Source: an uncultured bacterium (GTDB lineage: Bacteria; Bacillota; Clostridia; Oscillospirales; Oscillospiraceae). From it: a stretch of 63,790 nt of DNA. The notes beneath the pieces were generated by a model. That model was given only the letters and a program-made list of their open reading frames with translations. It did no database searches and was not told the DNA's origin. The stretch lies in the NCBI GenBank assembly GCA_947643715.1, contig CANRXB010000013.1, forward strand, positions 1 to 63,790. The letters are read 5' to 3'. The translations under genes and the position numbers were made by a program. This document shows, piece after piece, positions 39,530 through 48,160 of the stretch; position 1 is the stretch's first letter; the number at the start of each line of letters is the position of its first letter.

Positions 39530-41272
39530 CTATTTCCCGCTCCGCAGCGTCCGCACCAGCTCCTCGCTGGGGGTGACGTACAGGGTGCGGTAGGTGTGAT
39601 AGATCACGAAGCCAGGTTTGGCTCCGGCGGGCTTCTTGACGACCTTCACGGGGGTATAGTCCACAGGGACTTGCCCCGACTCCCGGCCCTGGGAGAACCA
39701 GGCCGCGAGCATGGCGGCTTCGGCAAGGGAGCGCTCGTCCGGTCCGACTCCGCCGGTCTTTAGGATCACATGTGAACCGTGGAGCTTCTGGGCATGGAGC
39801 CATAGGTCCCGCTTGTCCGCATCCTTGAGGGTGAGGCGGTCGTTCTGGCTGTTGTTCTTGCCCACTAGGATGGTCAGTCCTGCGGAGGAGCGGAACTCCA
39901 TCGGTTTGGCGTGGACGATCTTCTGCTTCCCCTTGGCGGTCATCTTTTTCTTGTGCTGCTTGAGATAGCCGTTGTCCATCAGCTCCTGGCGGATCTCCTG
40001 GAGGTCCTTGTCGCCTTCGGACAGAGCGATCATCTGGAGCACACTGTCCAGATAGTCCAGCTCGATCCGATTCTTCTCGAGCTGGATGGACAACATCTCT
40101 TCCGCCTTCTGGGCCTTCTTGTAATCTCTGTAATACTTGGCGGCGTTCTGCTGCGGGGAGAGCAAGGGGTCCAGGGGGATGTCCACCTCAGTACAGGTGG
40201 GGTCGTAATAGTTCTGGGCCCGGAGGACGCCTTGGCCCTTGGACAACAGATGGAGATTGGTGGTGATGATGTCACCGAACTGGCGCAGCCGTTCCCGGTC
40301 CGCGGTCTTGGCCAGATCCCCTTCCTGGTTGACGATCTTTTTCGCCGTGCGGTTGCGGGCCTGGGTGACAGAGCGGATGAAATCCTGGCCTCGTTGCTTC
40401 ACCCGCTCCTGGGCCTCCTTCTGCTCATAAAAATCGTCCAACAGAGCAGAGAAGGTGGGGTAGCGTTTCAGCTCTACCTTCGGGCCGTATTGCAGCACTG
40501 GCTGGAAGGTGAAATCCATGGGCTTCCCGTCTTTGATGAGGACGGTGGGCACGAAGTCCCTGCTGCGCAGCCGGTCCATCAACTGCTCCAGCCGTTGGGC
40601 CAACCCCTCGCGGCTGCCCTCTCCCTGGAAGAGCAGCTCCCGGGCGATGAGGGGGGACAGGCCGTTGAAGCTGTCCAGCAGCCATTCGTCCTGGCCGTCC
40701 CCCTCGGGCGCGTTGGCGAGGACGAAAGCGCGCAGCTCAGCCGCTCCCATAGTGGAAGGGTCCAGCCGCCCGGTGGGCTGCGGAGGCTGATAATACAGGC
40801 CGGGCATCACGGGGCGCTTGACGGACAGGTCCCCATCGGCCCGGCGCATACAATCGGTGACCCGGCCTGCCCCATCCAGCATGATGAGGTTGGACTTGCG
40901 CCCGATGCACTCCAGCACCAGCCGCCGTTCCACCCGGTCGCCTAGTTCGTCCAAGGTCTCGAAGCGGAAGTCCAGCAGCCGCTCCATGGAGGGCTGAGTG
41001 ACTTCCAGCAGCCGTGCGCCGGTGAAATGCTTCCGCAGAAGCATACAGAACATGGGGGGCGTCTCCGGGTTCTCCCGGGGGACGTGGGTGAGCTGGGCCC
41101 TGGGGTGGGCGGGGCTGGCGGAGAGGAGCAGGCGCACGTTGTCCCGCCCGGCGCGCATGTGGAGCACCGCCTCGTCCCGGGCGGGCTGGTAGAGCTTGTC
41201 CACCTTGCCGCCGGTGAGCTTGTCCCGCAGTTCGCCGGCCAGGGCAGTCATGAAGATCGCATCAAAGGGCAT
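39530..41272 (-). CDS. rqcH: Ribosome quality control protein RqcH (NFACT family)
   Basis: This 580-aa NFACT protein binds obstructed 50S subunits and directs addition of C-terminal Ala tails to stalled peptides. The NFACT-N domain begins MPFDAIFMTALAGELRDKL. A helix-hairpin-helix and coiled coil (KKAQKAEEMLSIQLEKNRIE) follow. The NFACT-R domain has AGLTILVGKNNSQNDRLTLK and LWLHAQKLHGSHVILKT. It is often annotated as a fibronectin-binding protein. Its start overlaps mrnC by 11 bp. Confidence 0.92.
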   Translation of the reverse strand: MPFDAIFMTALAGELRDKLTGGKVDKLYQPARDEAVLHMRAGRDNVRLLLSASPAHPRAQLTHVPRENPETPPMFCMLLRKHFTGARLLEVTQPSMERLLDFRFETLDELGDRVERRLVLECIGRKSNLIMLDGAGRVTDCMRRADGDLSVKRPVMPGLYYQPPQPTGRLDPSTMGAAELRAFVLANAPEGDGQDEWLLDSFNGLSPLIARELLFQGEGSREGLAQRLEQLMDRLRSRDFVPTVLIKDGKPMDFTFQPVLQYGPKVELKRYPTFSALLDDFYEQKEAQERVKQRGQDFIRSVTQARNRTAKKIVNQEGDLAKTADRERLRQFGDIITTNLHLLSKGQGVLRAQNYYDPTCTEVDIPLDPLLSPQQNAAKYYRDYKKAQKAEEMLSIQLEKNRIELDYLDSVLQMIALSEGDKDLQEIRQELMDNGYLKQHKKKMTAKGKQKIVHAKPMEFRSSAGLTILVGKNNSQNDRLTLKDADKRDLWLHAQKLHGSHVILKTGGVGPDERSLAEAAMLAAWFSQGRESGQVPVDYTPVKVVKKPAGAKPGFVIYHTYRTLYVTPSEELVRTLRSGK

Positions 41273-41675
41273 GGTCAGCCTCCTCCATCATCGCAGAGAA
41301 CAGCTCGTTGAGCCGGTCGGTCTTGCCTTGCAGGTACAGCCAGCCGAACAGGGACTCCAGCGCAGTGGCGGCATGATACTCCCCCACGCTGGCGTTGTGA
41401 GGGACGGCGGCGGTACGGCTGTTGCGGCCCCGGCGGTAGACGTCCTGCTCCTCCTCCGTGAGCAGCGGCAGGATGGCATGGACCAGCTTGGCTTGGGCGG
41501 GGGCGGCCACGTACTTGACCGCCGCTTTGTGCAGGCCCGCGTTGGTAGCCTTGCCGTGGAGGCACAGATGAGAGCGCACCATGAGTTCATACACGCCGTC
41601 GCCCAGGTGGGCCAGGCCCAGGGCGCTGAGGCGTTCCATCGTGTCCTGCCCGGCGGACAGGTGAAAATAATCCAT
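41262..41675 (-). CDS. mrnC: Mini-ribonuclease III
   Basis: This is a 137-aa RNase III catalytic domain without a dsRNA-binding domain. It trims both ends of 23S rRNA precursor stems. The first acidic patch is ALGLAHLGDGVYELMVR and the second is YHAATALESLFGWLYLQG. It is translationally coupled to rqcH by an 11-bp overlap. Confidence 0.9.
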   Translation of the reverse strand: MDYFHLSAGQDTMERLSALGLAHLGDGVYELMVRSHLCLHGKATNAGLHKAAVKYVAAPAQAKLVHAILPLLTEEEQDVYRRGRNSRTAAVPHNASVGEYHAATALESLFGWLYLQGKTDRLNELFSAMMEEADHAL

Positions 41676-41774
41676 GGGGATCCTCCGATCTTAGCAGATA
41701 TCTTGGAATCGTGTCACGGGGCCCGAGGACCGCGGGGCGCGGATGGGAGGAGCCGCACGAGACCAGCGGGGAAT

Positions 41775-41813
41775 GGGAAAGAGCGCCCGGTCCGATGATG
41801 GCCCAGGCGCTCT
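41775..41813 (-). terminator. Terminator after rplT
   Basis: Read on the minus strand, AGAGCGCCT...GGGCGCTCT (41813-41805 with 41788-41780) is followed by TTCCC. It lies 12 bp past the rplT stop. The rest of 41676-41824 holds no gene. Confidence 0.7.
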
Positions 41814-41824
41814 CGAGGTTCGGC

Positions 41825-42181
41825 TCAGGCCAACTTCGCCTTGGCCAGCTCGGTGAGCTGGGTGAAAGCGGCCTTATCGTTGACGGCCAGCTCGGCCAAC
41901 ATCTTGCGGTTGATCTCCACGTTGGCCAGCTTCAGCCCGTGCATGAAGGTGGAATAGTTCATGCCGTTCATCTTGCATCCGGCGCTGATACGGGCGATCC
42001 AGAGCTGACGGAAATCACGCTTCTTCAGGCGGCGGCCAACATAAGCGTATTGCAGGGACTTCATCACCTGCTCGTTGGCCATCTTGAAGTGCTTGCTCTT
42101 GGCGCCCCAGTAGCCCTTGGCCATCTTGAGGATCTTATTCCTTCTCTTGCGCGTCATCATCGCGCCTTTGACTCTTGCCAT
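41825..42181 (-). CDS. rplT: 50S ribosomal protein L20
   Basis: This 118-aa L20 has the start [20 protein letters not shown] and the end [18 protein letters not shown]. It is an early 50S assembly protein that also represses its own operon by binding the infC leader in Bacillus. It lies 38 bp after rpmI in the classical infC-rpmI-rplT operon. Confidence 0.97.
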   Translation of the reverse strand: MARVKGAMMTRKRRNKILKMAKGYWGAKSKHFKMANEQVMKSLQYAYVGRRLKKRDFRQLWIARISAGCKMNGMNYSTFMHGLKLANVEINRKMLAELAVNDKAAFTQLTELAKAKLA

Positions 42182-42219
42182 TGTCGTTCAGCCTCCTGTA
42201 TTGAGTAAAGTGAGATCGA

Positions 42220-42423
42220 TCATTTATAGGGGATCATACGCTTGACGGTCGCCTGGTTGGTGACGTCGGCGTAAGCGCCCTTTCGGAGGCCCCTCTTGAG
42301 CTTACGGGTCTTACCATGGCCGTTGAGCAGGTGGCTCTTGTTGGCATGGGCACGCTTGACGAGGCCGTTCTTGGTCAGCTTGAAGCGCTTCTTGGCGCCG
42401 CTGTGGGTCTTGACTTTAGGCAT
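42220..42423 (-). CDS. rpmI: 50S ribosomal protein L35
   Basis: This 67-aa basic protein reads [20 protein letters not shown] with the [16 protein letters not shown] motif. It is the middle gene of the infC-rpmI-rplT operon. The ATG at 42423 is preferred to the longer frame reaching 42459; a GGAGAA ribosome site precedes it. Confidence 0.96.
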   Translation of the reverse strand: MPKVKTHSGAKKRFKLTKNGLVKRAHANKSHLLNGHGKTRKLKRGLRKGAYADVTNQATVKRMIPYK

Positions 42424-42511
42424 GGCGGTTTTCTCCTTTTCGTAGTTGATGGATATCACACTGGACGTGGGCGCGTGACAAGAGAGCGCGCCTGTCCCCG
42501 CGCGTGGGGGA

Positions 42512-43045
42512 TCATTTGTTGGTCTTGGCGCTCTTGGCAGACAGGAAGATGCTCATGTGCCGGCCCTCCAGCTTGGGTTCCTTGTCCAGCACGGCCAACT
42601 CGCCGCACTGCTGGGCGAAATCCAGCAGCAGCTTGCGGCCGATGTCGGTGTGGGCCATCTCCCGGCCCCGGAAACGGACGGTGACTTTCACCCGGTTGCC
42701 CTCGGCCAAGAACTTCTGGGCGTTGCGCAGCTTGGTGTTGAAATCGCCGATGTCGATGCCGGGGGACATCCGCACCTCCTTGATCTCCACCACATGCTGG
42801 TTCTTTTTGGCCTCCTTCTCCCGTTTGGCCTGCTCGAACCGGAACTTTCCGTAGTCCATGAGCTTGCAGACAGGGGGGGTGGCGGTGGGGGAGATCTTCA
42901 CCAAGTCCAGGCCGGCCTCGTCGGCGCGGGCCTGAGCCTGGGCCGCGGACATGACGCCCAGCTGGCCTCCGTCGGCGCCGATGAGACGCACCTCCCGGTC
43001 GCGGATCTCTTCGTTGATCTGATGAGCCGTATTAGCTATGGTCAC
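42512..43045 (-). CDS. infC: Translation initiation factor IF-3
   Basis: This IF-3 of about 177 aa keeps subunits apart and checks the start codon. The N-domain is [19 protein letters not shown]. The linker and C-domain show [37 protein letters not shown] and [14 protein letters not shown]. There is no ATG near the natural N-terminus. A GTG at 43045 is only 3 nt after GGAGG, while an ATA two codons later (43039) has an ideal 9-nt spacing. A rare start codon is usual for infC, so either is possible. The longer frame to 43225 covers the leader and is rejected. Confidence 0.93.
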   Translation of the reverse strand: MTIANTAHQINEEIRDREVRLIGADGGQLGVMSAAQAQARADEAGLDLVKISPTATPPVCKLMDYGKFRFEQAKREKEAKKNQHVVEIKEVRMSPGIDIGDFNTKLRNAQKFLAEGNRVKVTVRFRGREMAHTDIGRKLLLDFAQQCGELAVLDKEPKLEGRHMSIFLSAKSAKTNK

Positions 43046-43054
43046 GCACCTCCA

Positions 43055-43196
43055 AAATAAAAAACATGGATGCAGAAAAGCACCCACGTCCACAACGAAA
43101 CGCGCACATACCTGTGCGGGTCCCACCATGTTGACCCCTTCGCCTTCGGCGGGAGGTGAGGACGGCGGCGCCATTCCTGCTTTCTTTTGCGTTGAT
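43055..43196 (-). promoter_or_regulatory. infC operon leader with attenuator hairpin (candidate L20 leader)
   Basis: The transcript leader is about 145 nt. Its last hairpin (arms 43087-43080 and 43073-43066, with G-U pairs) is followed by GTTTTTTA just before the GGAGG ribosome site, which is the shape of an intrinsic terminator. In B. subtilis L20 binds such a leader and causes premature termination. Here the L20-binding mimic itself was not verified. Confidence 0.55.
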
Positions 43197-43225
43197 AGTG
43201 TATCAGATCCGGAAAGGTTTGTCAA
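43197..43225 (-). promoter_or_regulatory. Promoter of infC-rpmI-rplT
   Basis: Minus-strand TTGACA (43225-43220), a 17-bp spacer and TACACT (43202-43197). Confidence 0.8.
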
Positions 43226-43419
43226 CTGTTTTTTCCGGTCCCGCCCTCGACCAGTGCGATCCGGACGGTGGCGAAGGCCAGCGCCGCCATACCGGCCATC
43301 ATCGAGATGCCGTTCAGACGCAGCGCCCAGTCCGGCAGCGGGAGGACCGCTGCATCACAGAGCCAGATCAGGACGGTGATGTATACGACGAACAGGGCGG
43401 CCATCCGAAGTTTTTTCAT
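43222..43419 (-). CDS. Hypothetical small membrane protein, 65 aa
   Basis: This 65-aa protein has two hydrophobic helices (about 5-25 and 36-56). It begins MKKLRMAALFVVYITVL. The ATG overlaps the stop of the pseudouridine synthase by 3 bp, and its own end overlaps the infC -35 box. No family was recognised. Confidence 0.6.
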   Translation of the reverse strand: MKKLRMAALFVVYITVLIWLCDAAVLPLPDWALRLNGISMMAGMAALAFATVRIALVEGGTGKNS

Positions 43420-44324
43420 GAGACATCCTCCTTTGAGATCAGTTCCGACATGTCGCCAGGCAGGGGAGCGTCGAAGCGCAGCCGTTCCCCCGTGACAGGG
43501 TGGGCCAGTTCCAGCTTGGCCGAGTGCAGGGCGGGGCGGGAGATGAGGCTCGCGTCCTCCTTGCCGTACAGGAAGTCCCCGGTGAGGGGGCAGCCCAGGT
43601 GGGCCATGTGGACACGGATCTGGTGTGTCCGCCCGGTCTCCAGCTCCAGTTCCAGCAGAGAACGGGGGCCGCAGCTCCGGAGCACCCTGTAGTGGGTGCG
43701 GGCGGGCTTGCCGTCGGGGCGTACCCGCCGGGCCATGAGGGAGCCGTCCACCGGACCGATCGGAGCGTCCACCGTGCCGGAGGGGGCGGGGGGCGCACCG
43801 TCACACACCGCAAGGTATGTCCGGCGGAAGCCTCCGGTGTGGAGCTGGCCTTTCAGCTTCTCCTGGGCGAATGGGTGCTTGGCCACGGCCAACAGGCCGG
43901 AGGTGCCCTTGTCCAACCGGTGGACGGGATGGAAATCAGACTCGTCCCCGGTCATTTTGTAATGATACATCAAAAAATTACCTAACGTATCATGAAAGTG
44001 GCCGTGCCCGGGGTGGACCAGCACCCCGGGGGCCTTGTTCAAAACGATGAGGTCCGGGTCCTCGAACACGATGTCCAGCGGGCCGTCTGCCGGGACCACG
44101 CCGGATGTGGGCGTTGGGCCGGTCAGCCGCACGGCAAGCGTCTGCCCCTCCCGGACCCTGGCCCGGACGTTCACCCGCGCACCGTCCAGGGTGATGCCGT
44201 CCTCCAGCCATTTCACCCGGCGCAGCACCGTGCCGGACAGCCCCAGAGTGCGGCGCAGGAGGGTGTTCACCTCCCACCCCGCCAGCTCCGGGGCGATCTT
44301 GAGGGCCAGATAGCGGGCGCTCAC
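43416..44324 (-). CDS. RluA-family RNA pseudouridine synthase
   Basis: This 302-aa RluA/RluD-type enzyme isomerises uridine to pseudouridine in rRNA or tRNA. It has an S4-like N-terminus (TLLRRTLGLSGTVLRRVKWL). The catalytic motif is PVHRLDKGTSGLLAVAK, with Asp in HRLD. RTHQIRVHMAHLGCPLTGD is the C-terminal motif. The GTG start at 44324 overlaps the TGA of the membrane protein gene by 4 bp. The long frame upstream to 44681 is out of context and not used. The exact target position is unknown. Confidence 0.9.
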   Translation of the reverse strand: MSARYLALKIAPELAGWEVNTLLRRTLGLSGTVLRRVKWLEDGITLDGARVNVRARVREGQTLAVRLTGPTPTSGVVPADGPLDIVFEDPDLIVLNKAPGVLVHPGHGHFHDTLGNFLMYHYKMTGDESDFHPVHRLDKGTSGLLAVAKHPFAQEKLKGQLHTGGFRRTYLAVCDGAPPAPSGTVDAPIGPVDGSLMARRVRPDGKPARTHYRVLRSCGPRSLLELELETGRTHQIRVHMAHLGCPLTGDFLYGKEDASLISRPALHSAKLELAHPVTGERLRFDAPLPGDMSELISKEDVS

Positions 44325-44782
44325 AGCTTTTTGCACAGGTACAGGTTGGCGATCAGCCAGGTGACGGCGTATACCGTAATGATGGCTATCACCGTTATGG
44401 CGGCCGCCATGTTCACCGCCACCAGTACGAACAGGGACGCCGCAGCGGCGAAAAAGGTGAAGATCCCGGCGAACTGGAAGGACTGGTGGACGATCGCTTT
44501 TTCTCGCTCGTCCTGTTCCTGGATCTTGGCCTTCTTCCGGGCGTCCGGATCGGACAGCAGGTAAGTCACCCGCACCAGCAGGAGCACCGCCCCGATGCAG
44601 ATCCCGCTGGATCCGCCCAAGTAGAAGCCACGGGCGAAATCGGGCAGGACGTCGCTGCCTTCGATCAGGAAGAAGTAGCAAAGCACGCCGGTGAGCCCCA
44701 CTGCCAGCAGGCCGAACGCCAGCAGACGGCGGCGGCGAAGAGAACGGTCGTAATCGGACGTGTCACAGATACGCATCAGCAT
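44321..44782 (-). CDS. Hypothetical membrane protein, 153 aa
   Basis: This 153-aa protein has four membrane helices in two pairs, about residues 20-40, 52-72, 103-122 and 127-145. The middle loop is charged (SDPDARKKAKIQEQDEREKA). Proteins of this pattern commonly follow small XRE regulators in Clostridia. It overlaps the rluA-like gene by 4 bp and lies 12 bp after the 80-aa membrane gene. Function unknown. Confidence 0.75.
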   Translation of the reverse strand: MLMRICDTSDYDRSLRRRRLLAFGLLAVGLTGVLCYFFLIEGSDVLPDFARGFYLGGSSGICIGAVLLLVRVTYLLSDPDARKKAKIQEQDEREKAIVHQSFQFAGIFTFFAAAASLFVLVAVNMAAAITVIAIITVYAVTWLIANLYLCKKL

Positions 44783-44794
44783 GACGATCCCTCC

Positions 44795-45037
44795 TCAATC
44801 ATGGCCCAGCAGCCGGAGCTTGAGGGCATGGAACTTGTCGAACAGGGGCCGGGTCTTGGGAGAGCCGTACAGCAGACCTATAAAAACAAGGCCCGCGCCC
44901 GCGCCGCCCAAAAAATGGGCCGCGGCGCCCATGCTGCCCCCCAGTTCCAGCACGTTTCGGGTAAAAATAGAGACAGACAGCAGGGTGATACCAATGAAAA
45001 AGGCGGGGTTCATCTGGAAATCACAATTGCGCTTCAT
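44795..45037 (-). CDS. Hypothetical small membrane protein, 80 aa
   Basis: This 80-aa protein begins MKRNCDFQMNPAFFIG and has two hydrophobic segments (about 11-27 and 34-57). It overlaps the XRE regulator gene by 17 bp and shares its operon. A GGAGGAAG site sits within the preceding gene. Function unknown. Confidence 0.7.
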   Translation of the reverse strand: MKRNCDFQMNPAFFIGITLLSVSIFTRNVLELGGSMGAAAHFLGGAGAGLVFIGLLYGSPKTRPLFDKFHALKLRLLGHD

Positions 45038-45236
45038 GATCTTCCTCCTCGAATAGAAAAATGTCCTCGATGGTGGCGCCGAAGTATTTGGCGATCTTGT
45101 GGGCCAGCAGGAGCGAGGCGTTGTACCGCCCGCTCTCCAGCGAGATGATGGTCTGCCGGGTGACGGCCACCGCCTCGGCCAGCTCCGCCTGGGAGATACG
45201 CCGCTCTTTGCGCAGAGCGGCGATGCGGTTGTCCAT
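45021..45236 (-). CDS. XRE-family transcriptional regulator, 71 aa
   Basis: This 71-aa helix-turn-helix protein reads MDNRIAALRKERRISQAEL, VTRQTIISLESGRYNASLLL and AKYFGATIEDIF. This is the small Cro/CI-like type found with membrane proteins downstream. It probably represses its own operon through the palindrome at 45298-45313. Confidence 0.88.
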   Translation of the reverse strand: MDNRIAALRKERRISQAELAEAVAVTRQTIISLESGRYNASLLLAHKIAKYFGATIEDIFLFEEEDHEAQL

Positions 45237-45297
45237 GTCATCTCCCTCCTTACGGTCAGGTGTTTCGGTCCATGCGGTCCTTCTGTGCCAGAATGAT

Positions 45298-45348
45298 GTA
45301 AAGTTTGCTTTACGGTTTTAGTATAGCACGCTTTACATATCGTGTCAA
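45298..45348 (-). promoter_or_regulatory. Promoter and palindromic operator of XRE operon
   Basis: Minus-strand TTGACA (45348-45343), 17 bp and TATACT (45325-45320). Downstream of the -10 is a palindrome GTAAAGCAAACTTTAC (45313-45298 on the minus strand), and further TGTAAAG copies lie in the spacer and upstream, a likely repressor binding array. Confidence 0.75.
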
Positions 45349-45379
45349 GCGCCTTTTACATTTCGCCGGAGAAGATTTT

Positions 45380-45412
45380 GGCAGCAGAAAACGCCCGGGC
45401 CATGCCCGGGCG
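45380..45412 (-). terminator. Terminator after fakA
   Basis: The stem ACGCCCGGGC / GCCCGGGCGT (45412-45403 with 45400-45391) is followed on the minus strand by TTTTC, 18 bp past the fakA stop. Confidence 0.8.
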
Positions 45413-45429
45413 TTCACGCCGATCCGCCT

Positions 45430-47115
45430 TTATTCAGCGGAGATCATATAGTAGTACACAGGCTGGCCGCCGGACAGCAGGGTGATCTCTGCGTTGGGGC
45501 ACTCCTTCTGGAAGATGGCCAGTGCCTCCTGCGCTTGTTCCTCCGTCACGTCCTCGCCGTAGAAGATGCTGATGAACTCGGCCTGCTGCTGGCTGTCCGC
45601 CTGCGCCAGACGCTCCAACAGGGCGGCGATGGCCCGGTCCGTACCGAACAACTGGCCCTCCGCCAGAGCCATGTAGTCCCCTTCGTGGATCTGGAAACCG
45701 TCGAAATCGGAGTCCCGGGCAGCATAGGTGATCTCGGAGGTGTGCACGTTCTTCCGGGCCTCCTCCATGGCGGCGGCGTTGGACTGCGTGTCCGACTCCG
45801 GGTCCAGCACCAGCATGGCCGAGATGCCCTGGGGCACTGTACGGGTGGGGACGACCACGATCTCCTTGCCTTCGATCAGGCCCACGCACTGCTGTGCCGC
45901 CATGATGATGTTCTTGTTGTTGGGCAGCACGAACACCACCTCGGCGGGGGTGCGGGCGATCTCCCGCATGATGTCCTCGGTGGAGGGGTTCATGGTCTGG
46001 CCGCCGGAGATCACGCCGTCCACCCCCAGGTCCTTGAACACGCCGGCCATGCCGGCCCCGGCGCTCACCGCCACCACGCCGAACTTCTTCTCGGGCGCGG
46101 CGATGGCGTCCTGCTCGGCCTCCTGGGCCTCCAGCGCGGCCTCTACCATATCCAGGTCGTCGGTGCTCTGGGGCTTCTTGCCTGCGGCCATGTCCTCGTA
46201 CTGGGTGCGCATGTTCTCGATCTTGGCCAGCTCCAGCGCGCCGTATTTCTGCGCCTCGGTGAGCGCCGCGCCGGGGATGTCGGTGTGGACGTGGACCTTG
46301 AACGCCTCGTCGTCCTCGCCGATGACCAGGCTGTCGCCGATGCTGTTCAGGTAGGTGCGGAAGGGCTCGATGGACTTGCCCGCCGTCTTGCGCACGATGA
46401 ACACCGTGTCGAACGTGAAGGTGATCTCTTCGTCGGTGAGAGAGGCGAAATCGGCGGCCTCCTTCACGGGCAGGGCGCCGTCCTCCTCTTCGGGCATGGG
46501 CAGGCCGCGAAGCTCGTCCAGCATCCCCTGGAGTATGACGAGGAAGCCTTTGCCGCCCGCGTCCACGACCCCGGCCTTTTTCAGCACCGGGTTCTGGTCC
46601 ACGGTCCGCGCCAGGGCGATCTGGCCCTCGTCGATGGCGGCTTCCAGCGCCGCCTCCACGCTGTTGTGCTGGGCGGCGGTCTCGGCGGCTTTGACGGAGG
46701 CGAGCCGGGACACGGTGAGGATCGTGCCCTCGGCGGGCTTCATCACCGCTTTGTAAGCGGCGGACACGCCTTCGTTCAAGGCCGCGGCGAAGGTGACGCC
46801 GTCGGCCGTGTCGTGCTCCTTCAGGGCCTTGGAGATGCCCCGGAACAGCAGGGACAGGATGACGCCGGAGTTGCCCCGGGCGCCCCGGAGCAAGGCGGAG
46901 GCGTTGATGGACGCGGCCTTGCCCACACTTTCAGCGGGCTTCTTCTTCGCTTCGGCGGCGGCGGTGCCGATGGTGAGGGACATATTGGTGCCGGTGTCCC
47001 CATCGGGCACGGGGAACACGTTCAGCTCGTTGATGGCCTGCTTCTGGGCGTTGATGGAGGCGGAGCCGTGGATCACCATGCGCTGGAACAGCGCACCGTC
47101 AATGACATCTATCAT
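45430..47115 (-). CDS. fakA: Fatty acid kinase catalytic subunit FakA-like (DAK2/YloV)
   Basis: This 561-aa protein has an N-terminal DAK2 domain with the nucleotide/Mg motif NVFPVPDGDTGTNMSLT and LLRGARGNSGVILS. A middle domain and a C-terminal DegV-like region follow (GGQTMNPSTEDIMREI, VFVLPNNKNIIMAAQQ). FakA phosphorylates fatty acids presented by a FakB protein, so that exogenous fatty acids enter phospholipids. No FakB is in the window. It lies 35 bp after the Asp23/YloU gene, the usual pairing. Confidence 0.88.
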   Translation of the reverse strand: MIDVIDGALFQRMVIHGSASINAQKQAINELNVFPVPDGDTGTNMSLTIGTAAAEAKKKPAESVGKAASINASALLRGARGNSGVILSLLFRGISKALKEHDTADGVTFAAALNEGVSAAYKAVMKPAEGTILTVSRLASVKAAETAAQHNSVEAALEAAIDEGQIALARTVDQNPVLKKAGVVDAGGKGFLVILQGMLDELRGLPMPEEEDGALPVKEAADFASLTDEEITFTFDTVFIVRKTAGKSIEPFRTYLNSIGDSLVIGEDDEAFKVHVHTDIPGAALTEAQKYGALELAKIENMRTQYEDMAAGKKPQSTDDLDMVEAALEAQEAEQDAIAAPEKKFGVVAVSAGAGMAGVFKDLGVDGVISGGQTMNPSTEDIMREIARTPAEVVFVLPNNKNIIMAAQQCVGLIEGKEIVVVPTRTVPQGISAMLVLDPESDTQSNAAAMEEARKNVHTSEITYAARDSDFDGFQIHEGDYMALAEGQLFGTDRAIAALLERLAQADSQQQAEFISIFYGEDVTEEQAQEALAIFQKECPNAEITLLSGGQPVYYYMISAE

Positions 47116-47150
47116 ATTCGGAAAATCCTTTCTGTCTGGGCTGTGCGGCG

Positions 47151-47501
47151 TCAGCCGATCACCATGGAATCGACGCAGACGTTGACGCTGCGCACCTCCA
47201 CCCCGGTGAGGCGATGGACGTTGTATTTCACTTCGTTCTGGATGGACTGGCCCACCGCCACCAGGTTCACGCCGTTGTCCACGATGATGTGCAAGTCGAT
47301 GGAGATGGACTGATCGTCGTTATAGACGATCTTCACGCCCTTGGACATGGATTCCCGGCGCAGGAGGTGGACCAGGCCGTCGGTCTTGGAGCGGAACGCC
47401 ATGCCCTTCACCCCGTAGCAGCTGGTGGCCACCGCGCCGGTGAGGTTGGAGTATACGTCGCTGGTGAGCCGAACGATACCCTTTTCGGTTTGTATCTTCA
47501 T
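47151..47501 (-). CDS. Asp23/Gls24 family protein (YloU)
   Basis: This 116-aa protein starts MKIQTEKGIVRLTSDVYSNL, with GAVATSCYGVKGMAF and DLHIIVDNGVNLVAVG, the Asp23/Gls24 family core. Such proteins lie at the membrane and are linked to envelope stress. In Firmicutes yloU precedes yloV/fakA, as here. The ATG is at 47501. Confidence 0.9.
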   Translation of the reverse strand: MKIQTEKGIVRLTSDVYSNLTGAVATSCYGVKGMAFRSKTDGLVHLLRRESMSKGVKIVYNDDQSISIDLHIIVDNGVNLVAVGQSIQNEVKYNVHRLTGVEVRSVNVCVDSMVIG

Positions 47502-47562
47502 GGGGACCCTTCCTTTCTTCAACACGCAAGAGGGCTGCCTTTCCAGTTCATTCGCTCTCCTT

Positions 47563-47591
47563 ATTGTATTCTATTTCATAGAAAAATACAA
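47563..47591 (-). promoter_or_regulatory. Promoter of yloU-fakA
   Basis: Minus-strand TTGTAT (47591-47586), a 17-bp spacer and TACAAT (47568-47563), about 62 bp before the start codon. Confidence 0.7.
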
Positions 47592-47693
47592 GCCCGTTTT
47601 GCCGCCAAAAAATTCGGGGGAGGGTGTGGGCTTTTGGTCTTTATGACCGCGGATCGGGTCGAATGCAGCGGTGTGGTACATGCCGCAACTAAA

Positions 47694-48026
47694 CTATGGC
47701 TTATAGTCTTTCAGCCATAACAGGTAGCTTTTGGCCAGCGCAAGGTGCGCTTCGTCCATGTCGCGCATGAGGTCGGCGATCGCGCGCCAGCTCTCGGGAT
47801 CCTCTTGATGGCGGACGGCGCCGACCAGGAACTCGTCCGGCGTGGTGTCCAGGGCGATGGCCAGGCGCATGACCACCTCCGTGGAGGGGATGGAGACGGC
47901 GCGCTCGATGTTGGACATGTACTGCGGGGAGATATCGGCACGCTCAGCAACGACTTCCTGTGTCAGTTTGAGGCGTTTCCGGCGCTTTTTGATGCGAGTC
48001 CCGATCAAATCATAGTCTAATATCAT
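47694..48026 (-). CDS. XRE-family transcriptional regulator, 110 aa
   Basis: This 110-aa regulator has a helix-turn-helix at residues about 8-65 (IGTRIKKRRKRLKLTQEVVA, ISPQYMSNIERAVSIPSTEV) and a helical C-terminal tail. It diverges from a 63-aa ORF, with a common control region between. It may be autoregulatory. Confidence 0.88.
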   Translation of the reverse strand: MILDYDLIGTRIKKRRKRLKLTQEVVAERADISPQYMSNIERAVSIPSTEVVMRLAIALDTTPDEFLVGAVRHQEDPESWRAIADLMRDMDEAHLALAKSYLLWLKDYKP

Positions 48027-48075
48027 GATGGATGGCCCCCTTTGACATCATCATACCCAAGGGCACTCCTCTTAT

Positions 48076-48142
48076 AATCGATAAATAGTTTGAATAAAAC
48101 TTGACATACGATGAAAATAAATTTATAGTTCTAGTATCGATT
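48076..48142 (+). promoter_or_regulatory. Promoter with flanking inverted operator half-sites
   Basis: TTGACA (48101-48106), a 17-bp spacer and TATAGT (48124-48129) drive the 63-aa ORF. AATCGATA (48076-48083) and its exact inverse TATCGATT (48135-48142) flank the promoter about 51 bp apart, suggesting looping or paired binding by the divergent XRE protein. Confidence 0.6.
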
Positions 48143-48160
48143 TGAGATAGGAGGTCGCTC

